64,000 bases of DNA, taken from contig DBRF01000004.1 of NCBI GenBank assembly GCA_002305795.1, positions 1 to 64,000 of the forward strand, in the 5' to 3' direction. The translations under genes were made by a program, and so were the position numbers. Origin of the DNA: Ruminococcaceae bacterium UBA1375. Its GTDB lineage: Bacteria > Bacillota > Clostridia > Oscillospirales > Ruminococcaceae. The notes under the pieces were generated by a model that was given only the letters and a program-made list of their open reading frames with translations, was not told where the DNA came from and made no database searches. Numbering within the stretch: position 1 is the stretch's first letter; the number at the start of each line of letters is the position of its first letter. Below, in pieces: positions 32,843-41,333 of this stretch.

Positions 32843-34232
32843 AATCTCCAAACTTTTTATGCAGCTTTTCCACAATCTGGTGGGCGCATTTATTCACGTC
32901 CCCGCAGCCCATGGTAATCACCAAATCCCCCGGCCGCACCATGTCCAGCACATGGTCGCTCATTTCCTCGAAGGTGGGATACCAGACGCACCCCGGGATC
33001 TTATCCGCCAGGTCCTTGGCATAGATGCCGATGGTGTTCTTTTCCCGGCTGCCCATAATCTCGCTGAGCACTACATGGTCCGCAATTTGCAGCACCTGGG
33101 CAAAATCGTCCAGCAGACGGGCGGTGCGGGAATAGGTGAAGGGCTGGTGCACCGCAATGATCCGGGTAAAGCCCAGCTCTTTGGCGGCGGAAAGGGTGGC
33201 GCGAATCTCAGCGGGATGATGGGCGTAGTCGTCCGCCACCACAATGTCGTGGTCGTGGTACAGTACCTCGAACCGGCGGCAGGCCCCGTGGAAGTCCTTC
33301 ATCCCCAGGTTCAGCTTTTCTGCCGGCACCCCTGCCAGCAGCCCGCAGACGCAGGCCGCCACCGCATTGAGAATATTGTGCTTGCCGGGCACCAGCAGGT
33401 CAATAGAGGTCAGGCATTCCCCTTTGTGCATCAAATCGAACCGGTGGTGCACCTTAGAGATCTGCTGGATATTGTCCGGGTAATAATCGTTGTGGTCCCG
33501 CCAGCCGAAGGTGAGCTTCTTCTGGGGCAGGTCCTTCACGGCGTCGATGGTGTTAGGGTCGTCCCCGTTATAAACAATGCACTTGGTGGCCATGGAGCAG
33601 AACTGGGTAAAGCTGTGCTTGAGGTTTTCCAAGGTCTTGAAAAACTCCATGTGGTCCTCGTCGATGTTCAGCACCACCGCCACATCCGGGGCCAGCTCCA
33701 AAAAGGTATTAGAAAATTCGCAGCTTTCACACACCATGTTTTCGCTGCGGCCAATCCGTCCGCTGCCCCCGATGGAATTGAGCTTGCCCCCGATAACCAC
33801 CGTGGGGTCCGCCCCGCCATCCATCAAAATCTGGGTGGCCATGCTGGTGGTGGTGGTTTTTCCGTGGGTGCCGCTGATGCAGATGGCGTTGCTAAACTGC
33901 TGGGTGACGATGCCCAACAGATACTTCCGCTCCAGCACCGGCACGCCGCTTTCCCGGGCGGCAATCAGCTCCGGGTTATCCGCCATAATGGCGGCGGTGT
34001 AGACAATCAGGTCTGCCCCCTGCACATTTTCCGCCTTCTGCCCCAGGGTCACGGGGATGCCCATGTCCATGACCTTTTGCAGGGTATCGGTCATATTGTT
34101 GTCGCTGCCGGTGAGATAGTAGCCTTTGGCGTGGAGGATCTGTGCCAGGGGGTACATACCGCTTCCGCCAATGCCGATAAAGTGGATGTGTTTTTTATCC
34201 TTCAGGATCTCTGCGGTGTACTGCATCTCCAT
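32841..34232 (-). CDS. murC: UDP-N-acetylmuramate--L-alanine ligase
   Basis: Adds the first L-alanine of the peptidoglycan stem peptide, using ATP. The 463 residues include the N-terminal Rossmann motif HFIGIGGSGM, the ATP loop SGTHGKTTT (120-128), NIDEDHMEFF and VADDYAHHPAE. The length is standard. It lies 37 bases after ychF and is probably co-transcribed with it. Confidence 0.96.
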   Translation of the reverse strand: MEMQYTAEILKDKKHIHFIGIGGSGMYPLAQILHAKGYYLTGSDNNMTDTLQKVMDMGIPVTLGQKAENVQGADLIVYTAAIMADNPELIAARESGVPVLERKYLLGIVTQQFSNAICISGTHGKTTTTSMATQILMDGGADPTVVIGGKLNSIGGSGRIGRSENMVCESCEFSNTFLELAPDVAVVLNIDEDHMEFFKTLENLKHSFTQFCSMATKCIVYNGDDPNTIDAVKDLPQKKLTFGWRDHNDYYPDNIQQISKVHHRFDLMHKGECLTSIDLLVPGKHNILNAVAACVCGLLAGVPAEKLNLGMKDFHGACRRFEVLYHDHDIVVADDYAHHPAEIRATLSAAKELGFTRIIAVHQPFTYSRTARLLDDFAQVLQIADHVVLSEIMGSREKNTIGIYAKDLADKIPGCVWYPTFEEMSDHVLDMVRPGDLVITMGCGDVNKCAHQIVEKLHKKFGD

Positions 34233-34269
34233 CTGCTCCTTTTCAATCCCAACGTGAAACTGCTCTTAC

Positions 34270-35364
34270 TTATACATGGAAACGGAAATTCACAATATCT
34301 CCGTCCTGCATCACATAGTCTTTGCCTTCCAAACGCACCAAACCCTTTTCCCGGGCGGCGGCCATAGAGCCGTTTTCCTTTAAGTCGTCGAAGCTCACCA
34401 CTTCTGCCCGGATAAAGCCCTTTTCAAAGTCGGTGTGGATCTTCCCGGCGGCTTGGGGGGCTTTGGTGCCCTTTTTAATGGTCCAGGCTCGGCACTCATC
34501 GCTGCCGGCAGTCAAAAAGCCGATCAAGCCCAGCAAAGCATAGCTGTCCTGGATAATCCGGTCCAGGCCGGACTGCTCCAGACCCAGGTCCGCCAAAAAC
34601 TCCTTCTTTTCTTCCGGCTCCATCCCCGCCAGGTCTTCCTCGATCTTGGCGCAGATGGGCAGCACGGCGGAGTGTTCCGCAGCGGCGATTTCTTCCACCT
34701 GGCGGTAAAATGGATTCCCTTCCAAATCGGAGGAAAAGTCCTCTTCCGACAGGTTAGCGGCGTAGATAATGGGCTTGTTGGACAGCAGGGGGACGGTTTT
34801 GATGATTTCCCGCTCCTCTTCGGTGTAGTCGAAGCCCCGGGCGGAGTTGCCCTCTTCCATGTAATCTTTCAGCCGGGTGAGAAAATCCACCTCCGGCTGC
34901 AATTTTTTGTCCGCTTTGGCCGCCTTGGCGGTTTTATCAATCCGGCGCTGCAAAATGTCCAGGTCGGAGTAAATCAGCTCCAGGTTGATGGTCTCGATGT
35001 CCCGTTGGGGGCCGATTTTGCCGCTAACGTGAACGATGTTCTCATCCTCAAAGCAGCGCACCACATGAACAATGGCGTCCACCTCCCGGATGTCCCCCAA
35101 AAACTGGTTGCCCAGGCCCTCCCCTTTGGAAGCCCCTTCCACCAGTCCGGCAATGTCCACAAACTCCAGCACCGCCGGGGTGAACTTCTTGGGCTGGTAC
35201 ATCTGAGCTAAAAACTCCAGCCGCCGGTCCGGCACGCTCACCACACCCACGTTGGGTTCAATGGTGCAGAAGGGATAGTTGGCCGATTCAGCGCCGGCGT
35301 TGGTCAATGCGTTAAACAGGGTGCTTTTTCCCACATTGGGCAGCCCCACCATTCCTAACTTCAT
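34270..35364 (-). CDS. ychF: Redox-regulated ATPase/GTPase YchF
   Basis: Obg-like P-loop NTPase (OLA1/YchF) that associates with ribosomes. The 364 residues show GLPNVGKSTLFNALT (7-21), DIAGLVEGASKGEGLGN, the NKP-type block SNKPIIYAANLSEED, and a C-terminal TGS domain ending DYVMQDGDIVNFRFHV. The start follows AGGAG; the longer upstream frame has no ribosome site. Confidence 0.96.
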   Translation of the reverse strand: MKLGMVGLPNVGKSTLFNALTNAGAESANYPFCTIEPNVGVVSVPDRRLEFLAQMYQPKKFTPAVLEFVDIAGLVEGASKGEGLGNQFLGDIREVDAIVHVVRCFEDENIVHVSGKIGPQRDIETINLELIYSDLDILQRRIDKTAKAAKADKKLQPEVDFLTRLKDYMEEGNSARGFDYTEEEREIIKTVPLLSNKPIIYAANLSEEDFSSDLEGNPFYRQVEEIAAAEHSAVLPICAKIEEDLAGMEPEEKKEFLADLGLEQSGLDRIIQDSYALLGLIGFLTAGSDECRAWTIKKGTKAPQAAGKIHTDFEKGFIRAEVVSFDDLKENGSMAAAREKGLVRLEGKDYVMQDGDIVNFRFHV

Positions 35365-35417
35365 GTTGGTTCTCCTGTCCTTGAAAATAATCAGGCTTTT
35401 TCGCCGTCTAACGTAAC

Positions 35418-35446
35418 AGTATAAACCATTTCTCCCGGAAATGCAA
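35418..35446 (-). promoter_or_regulatory. Promoter of ychF-murC
   Basis: TTGCAT, 17 bases, TATACT on the minus strand. Confidence 0.72.
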
Positions 35447-35469
35447 TCACTTGAAGGGGAATTTCCCCA

Positions 35470-35511
35470 AAGAAAAACGGCGTTTTCCCCAACCAAGCCG
35501 GGAAAGCGCCG
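35470..35511 (-). terminator. Terminator of the C39-like peptidase gene
   Basis: GGCGCTTTCCC pairs with GGGAAAACGCC (11 bp, one G-T), followed on the minus strand by GTTTTTCTTT. Confidence 0.8.
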
Positions 35512-35536
35512 CCACGGTCTTCCTTTGATTCTTCTT

Positions 35537-36442
35537 TTACTGCAACACCACGCACCGGTTGGAGCGGGAGGCAAAGACCTCCTCAAAGGCTTCCCGGTCA
35601 TACTCCGCCAAACCGGCTAAGGGGTCGGCCACCCAAACCGAAGTGTCAGTGTACCCCACCAGCACAGCGCAGTGGTCGTTGTTGGTCCAATCCACATACT
35701 TCCCGCTTTCGGTATACCACCCGCTCCGAGCCGGCTGACGGGGGGTCATGCCGATGGTCACCCACACCACCACCGGGATGTTCTGTTCCACCAAAGCGTA
35801 CAGCTCCTCCGGCTGGGTACCGGTGTAATCCGCCGCCCTCAGGGGACTTCCCTGGTCCGTCAAATATCCATTGGCCGCCGTGACAATAGCCGCCGGACCG
35901 CAGATCATGCCGGAATCCTCATCAAAGGGATTTCCCACAAAATAGGCGTCCAGGTCAATGCCGTAAACCCTGCCGTCCGATCCAGTGTAGCGGTTGGTGG
36001 AGGGGGAGGTGGGAAGGTAGCCGGCAGCCATCTTCTCTTTGTCCGCTTCCAAACCGTAATATTGCAGCACCATGGTCAAGGAAGTGATTTCACAGCCGGT
36101 GGGCAGCTGGGGCAGCTGATAAACAATGGGGAAATCCGCAATCAAATGTCCCGATTCCTCTGCCGGATCTTCCTCCGGCGGCAAAGGAACTGCAACGGAA
36201 GCCGGCGGCTCCGGTTCTGTCTGAGAGGACACTTCTTCCGGCAGGATTACCGGCACCGAATCCTCTTTCTCAGAAACCTCTTCCTGCTTGGAAACGACTT
36301 CCTGCCCAGACCGCACTTCCTGTTCCACCGGGACAGCCTCACCCCAGCCCCAGACCACCAACAAAACCACTCCGACACAGAGCAGTGCCAGCCCCGCCAA
36401 AATCAACCAACGCTTTCCTGTTTTCTTCCCCGATCCTGCCAC
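35537..36442 (-). CDS. Membrane-anchored C39-like cysteine peptidase
   Basis: A 301-residue protein. One membrane helix (about 12-33), a Glu/Val/Pro-rich stalk (about 36-98), then a Peptidase_C39_2-type domain. The probable catalytic residues are Cys117 in LPTGCEITSL, His257 in NNDHCAVLVGY and Asp273 in WVADPLAG. It probably acts outside the membrane; the substrate is unknown. It starts with GTG, 9 bases after AAAGGAG. It is a single-gene unit with its own promoter and terminator. Confidence 0.85.
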   Translation of the reverse strand: MAGSGKKTGKRWLILAGLALLCVGVVLLVVWGWGEAVPVEQEVRSGQEVVSKQEEVSEKEDSVPVILPEEVSSQTEPEPPASVAVPLPPEEDPAEESGHLIADFPIVYQLPQLPTGCEITSLTMVLQYYGLEADKEKMAAGYLPTSPSTNRYTGSDGRVYGIDLDAYFVGNPFDEDSGMICGPAAIVTAANGYLTDQGSPLRAADYTGTQPEELYALVEQNIPVVVWVTIGMTPRQPARSGWYTESGKYVDWTNNDHCAVLVGYTDTSVWVADPLAGLAEYDREAFEEVFASRSNRCVVLQ

Positions 36443-36496
36443 TGAGCCATTCTCCTTTCAGCCTAAGATGAAATAAGGTGAATTTTCCTACATTTC

Positions 36497-36525
36497 AGTA
36501 TATCCTCCCCCAAGGTCCGCCGCAA
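36497..36525 (-). promoter_or_regulatory. Promoter of the C39-like peptidase gene
   Basis: TTGCGG, 17 bases, TATACT on the minus strand. Confidence 0.65.
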
Positions 36526-36571
36526 GATGAATTTGCCGTTTTTTCAGCGTTTTTGTCCCATTTCCCTGACA

Positions 36572-36607
36572 CAGCAAAAGCCGGACTGCCCAAACAGACA
36601 GTCCGGC
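36572..36607 (-). terminator. Terminator of the amino acid ABC operon
   Basis: GCCGGACTG/CAGTCCGGC (9 bp) followed on the minus strand by TTTTG. Confidence 0.75.
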
Positions 36608-36658
36608 CGAAGCCATTTTCTTTTCCTACTCCCGTTGATTCCAAACGCTGCTTTTGAT

Positions 36659-37381
36659 TTACAGCACCTTGGACAGGAAATCCTTCAGCCGAGGATTCTG
36701 GGGATTGGCGAAGAAATCCTTGGGGTTGTTTTCTTCCTGGATTTTGCCTTCGTTCATGAACACCACCCGGGTGCCCACCTCTCTGGCAAAGCCCATTTCG
36801 TGGGTCACCACCACCATGGTCATGCCGGTGTCCGCCAGTTCCTTCATCAAATCCAGCACTTCCCCCACCATCTCCGGGTCCAATGCGGAGGTGGGTTCAT
36901 CAAACAGCATCACCTTGGGGTCCATAGCCAGAGAACGGATAATAGCAATCCGCTGTTTCTGCCCGCCGGAAAGCTGGGAAGGATAGGCGTCCGCCTTATC
37001 TTTCAGGCCGATTCGGTCCAGCAGCTGAAGGGCACGTTCGGTGGCCTGTTCCTTGCTCATGATCTTCAGCTGCACCGGCGCCAGGGTAATGTTCCCCAGC
37101 ACCGTCTTGTTGTTGAACAGGTTGAAGTGCTGGAACACCATGCCCATGTGGCGGCGCACCTGGTTGATGTCGGTTTTCTTGTCAGTGATGCACTGATCTT
37201 CAAACCAGATTTCCCCTTCGGTGGGGGTTTCCAGCAGGTTCAGGCAGCGCAAAAAGGTGCTTTTGCCGGAACCGGAAGGTCCGATGACAACCACCTTTTC
37301 CCCTTTTTCAATGTTGATGTCAATGCCGTCCAGCACATTTAAGGAGCCAAAGCTCTTTTTAAGCCCCGATACTCTTATCAC
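36659..37381 (-). CDS. Polar amino acid ABC transporter ATPase
   Basis: A 240-residue ATPase of the GlnQ/HisP type: Walker A GPSGSGKST (34-42), Q-loop VFQHFNLF, signature LSGGQKQR, Walker B VMLFDEPTSALDPE, H-loop THEMGFAREV. It overlaps the permease gene by 23 bases. It energises uptake of a polar amino acid with the two genes upstream. Confidence 0.95.
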   Translation of the reverse strand: MIRVSGLKKSFGSLNVLDGIDINIEKGEKVVVIGPSGSGKSTFLRCLNLLETPTEGEIWFEDQCITDKKTDINQVRRHMGMVFQHFNLFNNKTVLGNITLAPVQLKIMSKEQATERALQLLDRIGLKDKADAYPSQLSGGQKQRIAIIRSLAMDPKVMLFDEPTSALDPEMVGEVLDLMKELADTGMTMVVVTHEMGFAREVGTRVVFMNEGKIQEENNPKDFFANPQNPRLKDFLSKVL

Positions 37382-38075
37382 TCTTTCTCAGACTCCTTTC
37401 CATCAAACGAACCAGCAGGCTGATAATCAGCACCAGCACAATGTAAATAATGGCCATCACCAGGTAGGGTACCATAAATTCATAGCTGTTGGAACCGATG
37501 TAGTTGAAGGCGACGTACAGGTCGGTGGCGCCCACAAAGCTCACCACCGAAGTTTCCTTAATCAGGCTGATGAACTCGTTGCCGATGGTGGGAAGCACAT
37601 TTTTCACCGCCTGGGGAATGATAATCAGCCGCATGGTGGCGCCGTAGCTCAAGCCGATGGCCCGGCCGCCTTCCATCTGGCCGCTGTCCACCGACAGGAT
37701 GCCTGCCCGGATGATCTCGGAAACATAGGCGCCGGAGTTCAGGCCGAATACTACCGCCGAAACCATCACCGAACTGAGCCGCAGCCCCATAATGGGCAGC
37801 AGCACATAGTAAAACACCAGCAGCTGCACCACCATGGGAGTACCCCGGAACAGCGCCACATACAGGCTGCACACGCCATTGAAAAATTTAACGATTACGT
37901 TGGTTTTGGGAAGCACCCGCACCATCGCAATAATAATGCCGATGATTACGCCGATAATCAAGCCGGATACGGCGATAATCAAGGTGTTTTGCAGCCCCTG
38001 GAGCACGGAATCCATGCCGCCCTTGTTCAGAAGCACATCCAGAAACTGGTCTACCTTTCTGCCAAAGTCACCCAT
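37359..38075 (-). CDS. Polar amino acid ABC transporter permease
   Basis: A 238-residue HisM/GlnP-type permease with about five helices, the family block ALFRGTPMVVQLLVFYY and the EAA loop EGGRAIGLSYGATMRLIIIPQAVKNVLP. ATG 38075 follows AAGGA by 9 bases and was preferred to a GTG two codons earlier. Confidence 0.93.
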   Translation of the reverse strand: MGDFGRKVDQFLDVLLNKGGMDSVLQGLQNTLIIAVSGLIIGVIIGIIIAMVRVLPKTNVIVKFFNGVCSLYVALFRGTPMVVQLLVFYYVLLPIMGLRLSSVMVSAVVFGLNSGAYVSEIIRAGILSVDSGQMEGGRAIGLSYGATMRLIIIPQAVKNVLPTIGNEFISLIKETSVVSFVGATDLYVAFNYIGSNSYEFMVPYLVMAIIYIVLVLIISLLVRLMERSLRKSDKSIGA

Positions 38076-38101
38076 TTGCACCCATCCTTATTTCACTGCC
38101 A

Positions 38102-38140
38102 CAAAACAATAGCCCCACCGGGTAAAGGTGAGGTTATTGC
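38102..38140 (-). terminator. Attenuating hairpin between binding protein and permease genes
   Basis: A 13-bp imperfect stem (CAATAACCTCACC with GGTGGGGCTATTG) followed on the minus strand by TTTTGTGG. A leaky terminator here would keep the binding protein in excess over the permease. Confidence 0.7.
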
Positions 38141-38158
38141 CTATGCCAAAAGTTTGAT

Positions 38159-39040
38159 TTATGCCACTGCGTTGATGGCTTCGGTAATCTTTTCCGCCGG
38201 AGCAATGTCCACAATTACATAATCAATGTTGCCGTTAATCATATCCTGCACCGCCAAGGAAGCGCTCTGATAACCACGGCTCTGGGCGGTCAGGCCGGTA
38301 AAGCCCAGGTCTTCGTCGCCGTCCACATAGAACTGGCCGGTGGTGCCGGTCTGGCTGCCGATGAGCACATCGGAGCCCAGGCCCTGGAGGATTTCTTCCA
38401 CTTCTTCTGCGGTGGTGCAGCTGTCGAAGGTGGTGTCGTCGCCCCGGGTAATCACAACCTGGGAAGCGTTGTAGTAGCTGTCGCTAAACTGCACATACTC
38501 TTCCCGGGCCGGGGAAACGGTCAGGCCGGCCATGGCGATGTCACACTGGTGCTGGCCCACAGACAGGCAGACCGCATCAAAGTTCATGTTTTGGATGACC
38601 AGCTCTTTGTTCAGGCGTTCGGCCAGCAGCTTGGCCAGCTCCATATCCACGCCATAGTATTCGTTGCCGGTGCTCAGGGTGTACTCAAAGGGCTCGAAGG
38701 CAGCGTTGGTGGCCACCACCAGCTGATCCTTGGAGGTATCCAGTTCGGCGGAAACCACGGCTTCCGGGGTGCCGCCTTCAAAGTACTTGTTCAGGATTTC
38801 TTCCAGAGTGCCGTCGCTCTTGATGTCGGCGATAAAGGCATTCACTTCTTCCAGCAGTTCCGGCTGGTCCTTGTCCACGCCGAAGGCGTACTCTTCGTTG
38901 GTCAGCGGGATGTTAATCATCTTCACTGCCTGGGCGTCGCTGCCGCCGCTGGTGCCGCCGTTGCTGCTGCATCCGGCCATGACAGTCACAGACAGAGCCG
39001 CAGCTGCCAAGATGGCTACGATTCTTTTGAACTTTCTCAT
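38159..39040 (-). CDS. Amino acid-binding lipoprotein, circularly permuted
   Basis: A 293-residue SBP_bac_3-type binding protein with lipobox VMAGC (Cys24). The usual N-terminal sequence of this fold begins only at about residue 105 (DQLVVATNAAFEPFEYT), with the ligand-site block YYGVDMELAKLLAERL and CDIAMAGLTVSPAREEYVQFSDSYY. The segment that normally ends such proteins (IPLTNEEYAFGVDKDQPELLEEVNAF...DGTLEEILNKYF) lies instead at about 42-87, before it. The protein stops at VDIAPAEKITEAINAVA. This reads as a circular permutation. The start follows GGGAGG. Confidence 0.88.
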   Translation of the reverse strand: MRKFKRIVAILAAAALSVTVMAGCSSNGGTSGGSDAQAVKMINIPLTNEEYAFGVDKDQPELLEEVNAFIADIKSDGTLEEILNKYFEGGTPEAVVSAELDTSKDQLVVATNAAFEPFEYTLSTGNEYYGVDMELAKLLAERLNKELVIQNMNFDAVCLSVGQHQCDIAMAGLTVSPAREEYVQFSDSYYNASQVVITRGDDTTFDSCTTAEEVEEILQGLGSDVLIGSQTGTTGQFYVDGDEDLGFTGLTAQSRGYQSASLAVQDMINGNIDYVIVDIAPAEKITEAINAVA

Positions 39041-39074
39041 TTTTCTTATCCTCCCGATGGATTTTATGCTCCCC

Positions 39075-39103
39075 ATTTTAACACCTTTTCCGACGGAATA
39101 CAA
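39075..39103 (-). promoter_or_regulatory. Promoter of the amino acid ABC operon
   Basis: TTGTAT, 17 bases, TAAAAT on the minus strand. Confidence 0.6.
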
Positions 39104-39252
39104 GGGAAACGGAAAAAAATATGAAATCCGGCCTGAATTTCTTCTATTTTGCCGGTATCCGGTCCCTTCCCCGCCAAAAAACTGCGCAATATTTCTTAAC
39201 CCAGGCCATACAAATCCAAAACCCGATTCTTACCCCGCAAATAGATTTCGGC

Positions 39253-39281
39253 TTGACGAAACCCAAAGAAAGGGCTATACT
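39253..39281 (+). promoter_or_regulatory. Promoter of the DUF134-mrp operon
   Basis: TTGACG, 17 bases, TATACT on the plus strand. Confidence 0.72.
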
Positions 39282-39321
39282 ATGGTTAATGGCTTATGTC
39301 AGAATCCCAGAAAGGCAGGTA

Positions 39322-39720
39322 GTGAAGGTGGCACGTCCCAGAAAATGCAGGCGGGTCTGCACCATGCCGGCCCACGACCGCTTCGGCCCTTTGGCGGAAA
39401 GCAGTTCCAAGCCGCCGGTGGTGCTCAGCGTGGATGAATATGAAACCATCCGCCTGGTGGACCTGGAGGAGTACACCCAGCAGCAATGCGCCGGGCAGAT
39501 GGGGATTGCCCGCACCACCGTCCAGGGGATCTACGATCTGGCTCGGAAGAAAATTGCCCGGGCCATTGTGGAGGGTCGGCAGCTTTTGATCCAAGGGGGA
39601 GATTACCGGCTTTGCCAGGGCCGGCAAAGTTTTCCCTGCTGCTGCCATTGCAGCCGCCACGCCCGCCTGGAATCGACAGAGCCCAATTCCGATGAAAAGG
39701 AGACCCAGCAACATGAGTGA
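39322..39720 (+). CDS. DUF134 (UPF0251) DNA-binding-like protein
   Basis: A 132-residue protein with the family opening ARPRKCRRVC, then VLSVDEYETIRLVDLEEYTQQQCAGQMGIARTTVQGIYDLARKKIARAIVEG, a sigma-like helix-turn-helix. The tail is Cys-rich (CCCHCSRH). It starts with GTG, 6 bases after AAAGG. Its stop lies inside the start of the Mrp gene (ATGAGTGA), so the two are coupled. DUF134 proteins often sit beside NifX-type or Mrp genes and may regulate them; function is unproven. Confidence 0.85.
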   Translation: MKVARPRKCRRVCTMPAHDRFGPLAESSSKPPVVLSVDEYETIRLVDLEEYTQQQCAGQMGIARTTVQGIYDLARKKIARAIVEGRQLLIQGGDYRLCQGRQSFPCCCHCSRHARLESTEPNSDEKETQQHE

Positions 39721-40990
39721 AACCTGTTCTCACCAGTGCGGAGAATGTTCCGCCGACTGCGCCCAGCGCACCGCCCCGGAAGATCTCCGGGAAAAACCCA
39801 ATGCCATGAGCAAGATCAAAAAGGTGATCGCAGTGGTCAGCGGCAAAGGCGGGGTAGGCAAAAGCATGGTCACCAGCCTGTTGGCCTGCAAGATGCAGCA
39901 GGAGGGATACCACGCCGGTATCCTGGACGCCGACATCACCGGTCCCAGCATCCCCCAGGCCTTCGGCATCCACCAGCAGGCCCAAGGCACCCAGTACGGC
40001 ATCCTGCCCATTTTAAGCAAAACCGGCATTGACGTGATGAGCATCAATCTGCTTTTGGAGCACGACACCGACCCGGTGGTTTGGCGTGGCCCCATCATTG
40101 CCGGCACCGTAAAGCAGTTCTGGACCGACGTGATCTGGAACGACGTGGACTATCTGTTTGTGGACATGCCTCCCGGAACCGGGGACGTGCCCCTGACGGT
40201 GTTCCAAAGCCTGCCAGTGGATGGCATTATCATTGTCTCCTCTCCCCAGGAACTGGTGGGGATGATTGTGGAAAAGGCAGTGAACATGGCTCAGATGATG
40301 AAGGTGCCGGTGCTGGCCTTGGTGGAAAATATGTCTTACTTCACCTGCCCCGACTGCGGCAGCCGCCACTCTATCTTCGGGGACAGCCATGCGGAAGAGA
40401 TCGTGGCCAAGCACCAGATCCCCCTGCTGGCCCGCCTGCCCATCGACCCGGCAGTGGCTGCGGCAGCGGACCAGGGCAAAATCGAAACCATCAACCGGCC
40501 GGAACTGGACCAGATCGCCCGGATGCTGGAACAGATGATTGCCGTCCAGCCCAAAGAAGAAAAACCGGCGAAAAAAGAAAAAGCCCCGGAGGTGCTGACC
40601 ATGGCGGTAAGCTACGACGCCGACGGCACCATCTTCCAGCACTTCGGCAAAACCCCGGCTTTCATGCTCTATACCCTGGAAAACGGCCATGTGAAGGAAA
40701 AGCACCTGCTGGAAACCGGAGACAGCGGCCACAGCGCCCTGGTGGGACTGCTGGCAGAGCAGAAAGTAGCGGCCCTCATCTGCGGCGGCATCGGCGGCGG
40801 CGCCAAAGACGCCCTGGCCCAGGCGGGAATCACCGTGTTTGGGGGAGTCACCGGCAGCGCCGACCAGGCAGTGGAGGACTTTCTGCGGGGACGGCTGGCC
40901 TTTGACCCCGACGTTCACTGCGACCACCACGACCATGCCCACGGGGAAGGTCACACCTGCGGCGAACACGGCTGCGGAGAACATCACTGA
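39713..40990 (+). CDS. Mrp/NBP35-family Fe-S carrier ATPase fused to a NifX-type domain
   Basis: A 425-residue fusion. It has an N-terminal Cys cluster (CSHQCGECSADC, 5-16), an Mrp ATPase with deviant Walker A GKGGVGKS (44-51) and the CxxC pair CPDCG near 225, a Lys/Glu/Pro linker (about 270-287), a dinitrogenase Fe-Mo cofactor (NifX/NifB-C-like) domain (about 288-395, VSYDADGTIFQHFGKTPAFMLY...CGGIGGGAKDALAQAGI), and a His/Cys-rich tail (CDHHDHAHGEGHTCGEHGCGEHH region). Mrp proteins carry Fe-S clusters to apoproteins. The tail suggests extra metal binding. The start follows AAGGAG. Confidence 0.92.
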   Translation: MSETCSHQCGECSADCAQRTAPEDLREKPNAMSKIKKVIAVVSGKGGVGKSMVTSLLACKMQQEGYHAGILDADITGPSIPQAFGIHQQAQGTQYGILPILSKTGIDVMSINLLLEHDTDPVVWRGPIIAGTVKQFWTDVIWNDVDYLFVDMPPGTGDVPLTVFQSLPVDGIIIVSSPQELVGMIVEKAVNMAQMMKVPVLALVENMSYFTCPDCGSRHSIFGDSHAEEIVAKHQIPLLARLPIDPAVAAAADQGKIETINRPELDQIARMLEQMIAVQPKEEKPAKKEKAPEVLTMAVSYDADGTIFQHFGKTPAFMLYTLENGHVKEKHLLETGDSGHSALVGLLAEQKVAALICGGIGGGAKDALAQAGITVFGGVTGSADQAVEDFLRGRLAFDPDVHCDHHDHAHGEGHTCGEHGCGEHH

Positions 40991-41011
40991 AAACCCATTG
41001 AAATAAAGCAC

Positions 41012-41043
41012 AACGGCGGAACCTGCTGACGGTTCCGCCGTTT
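41012..41043 (+). terminator. Terminator of the DUF134-mrp operon, first copy of a repeated hairpin
   Basis: AACGGCGGAACC pairs with GGTTCCGCCGTT (12 bp, TGCTGAC loop). A second copy with one base difference lies at 41299-41330. Confidence 0.75.
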
Positions 41044-41298
41044 CAGCTTGTCGAAAAAAGTTCCAGATGTTTCCGGATTGACCCGCCCTCGGCTCTACGC
41101 CGTTGGGCGGGCGGATTCCGATTTGTTGTTTCCACAACTTTTTTAAACAATAAGGCAGAAGAAAGCGTTTTTGGGATAAAACAATCTCCATTGCAGGGGC
41201 TTTGCCCCCTAGAATCCACTGCGTGGGATTCGACCCCACCAGTTTTTTGTAAAAAACTGGACTAAAAACTTTTATGTTTTAGTTTTTCTATAGTCTGT
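41044..41298. other. Structured non-coding stretch between the duplicated hairpins
   Basis: No gene is supported. It holds several hairpins: CCGCCC/GGGCGG with an inner CGGC/GCCG (41091-41119), GGGGC-TTT-GCCCC, GAATCC/GGATTC, and a CCAGTTTTT/AAAAACTGG stem. The pattern suggests a repeat-element remnant rather than a known RNA. Confidence 0.5.
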
Positions 41299-41333
41299 AA
41301 CGGCGGAGCCTGCTGACGGTTCCGCCGTTTTTT
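41299..41333 (+). terminator. Second copy of the duplicated hairpin terminator
   Basis: AACGGCGGAGCC-TGCTGAC-GGTTCCGCCGTT followed by TTTT. It is identical to the copy at 41012 except for one base and touches the GNAT gene stop codon. Confidence 0.75.

Noticed and set aside
41044..41298. Reading the hairpin-rich stretch as a CRISPR array or known riboswitch
   Set aside because: Hairpins differ in sequence and spacing, with no regular repeats or spacers, and no conserved riboswitch boxes were found.
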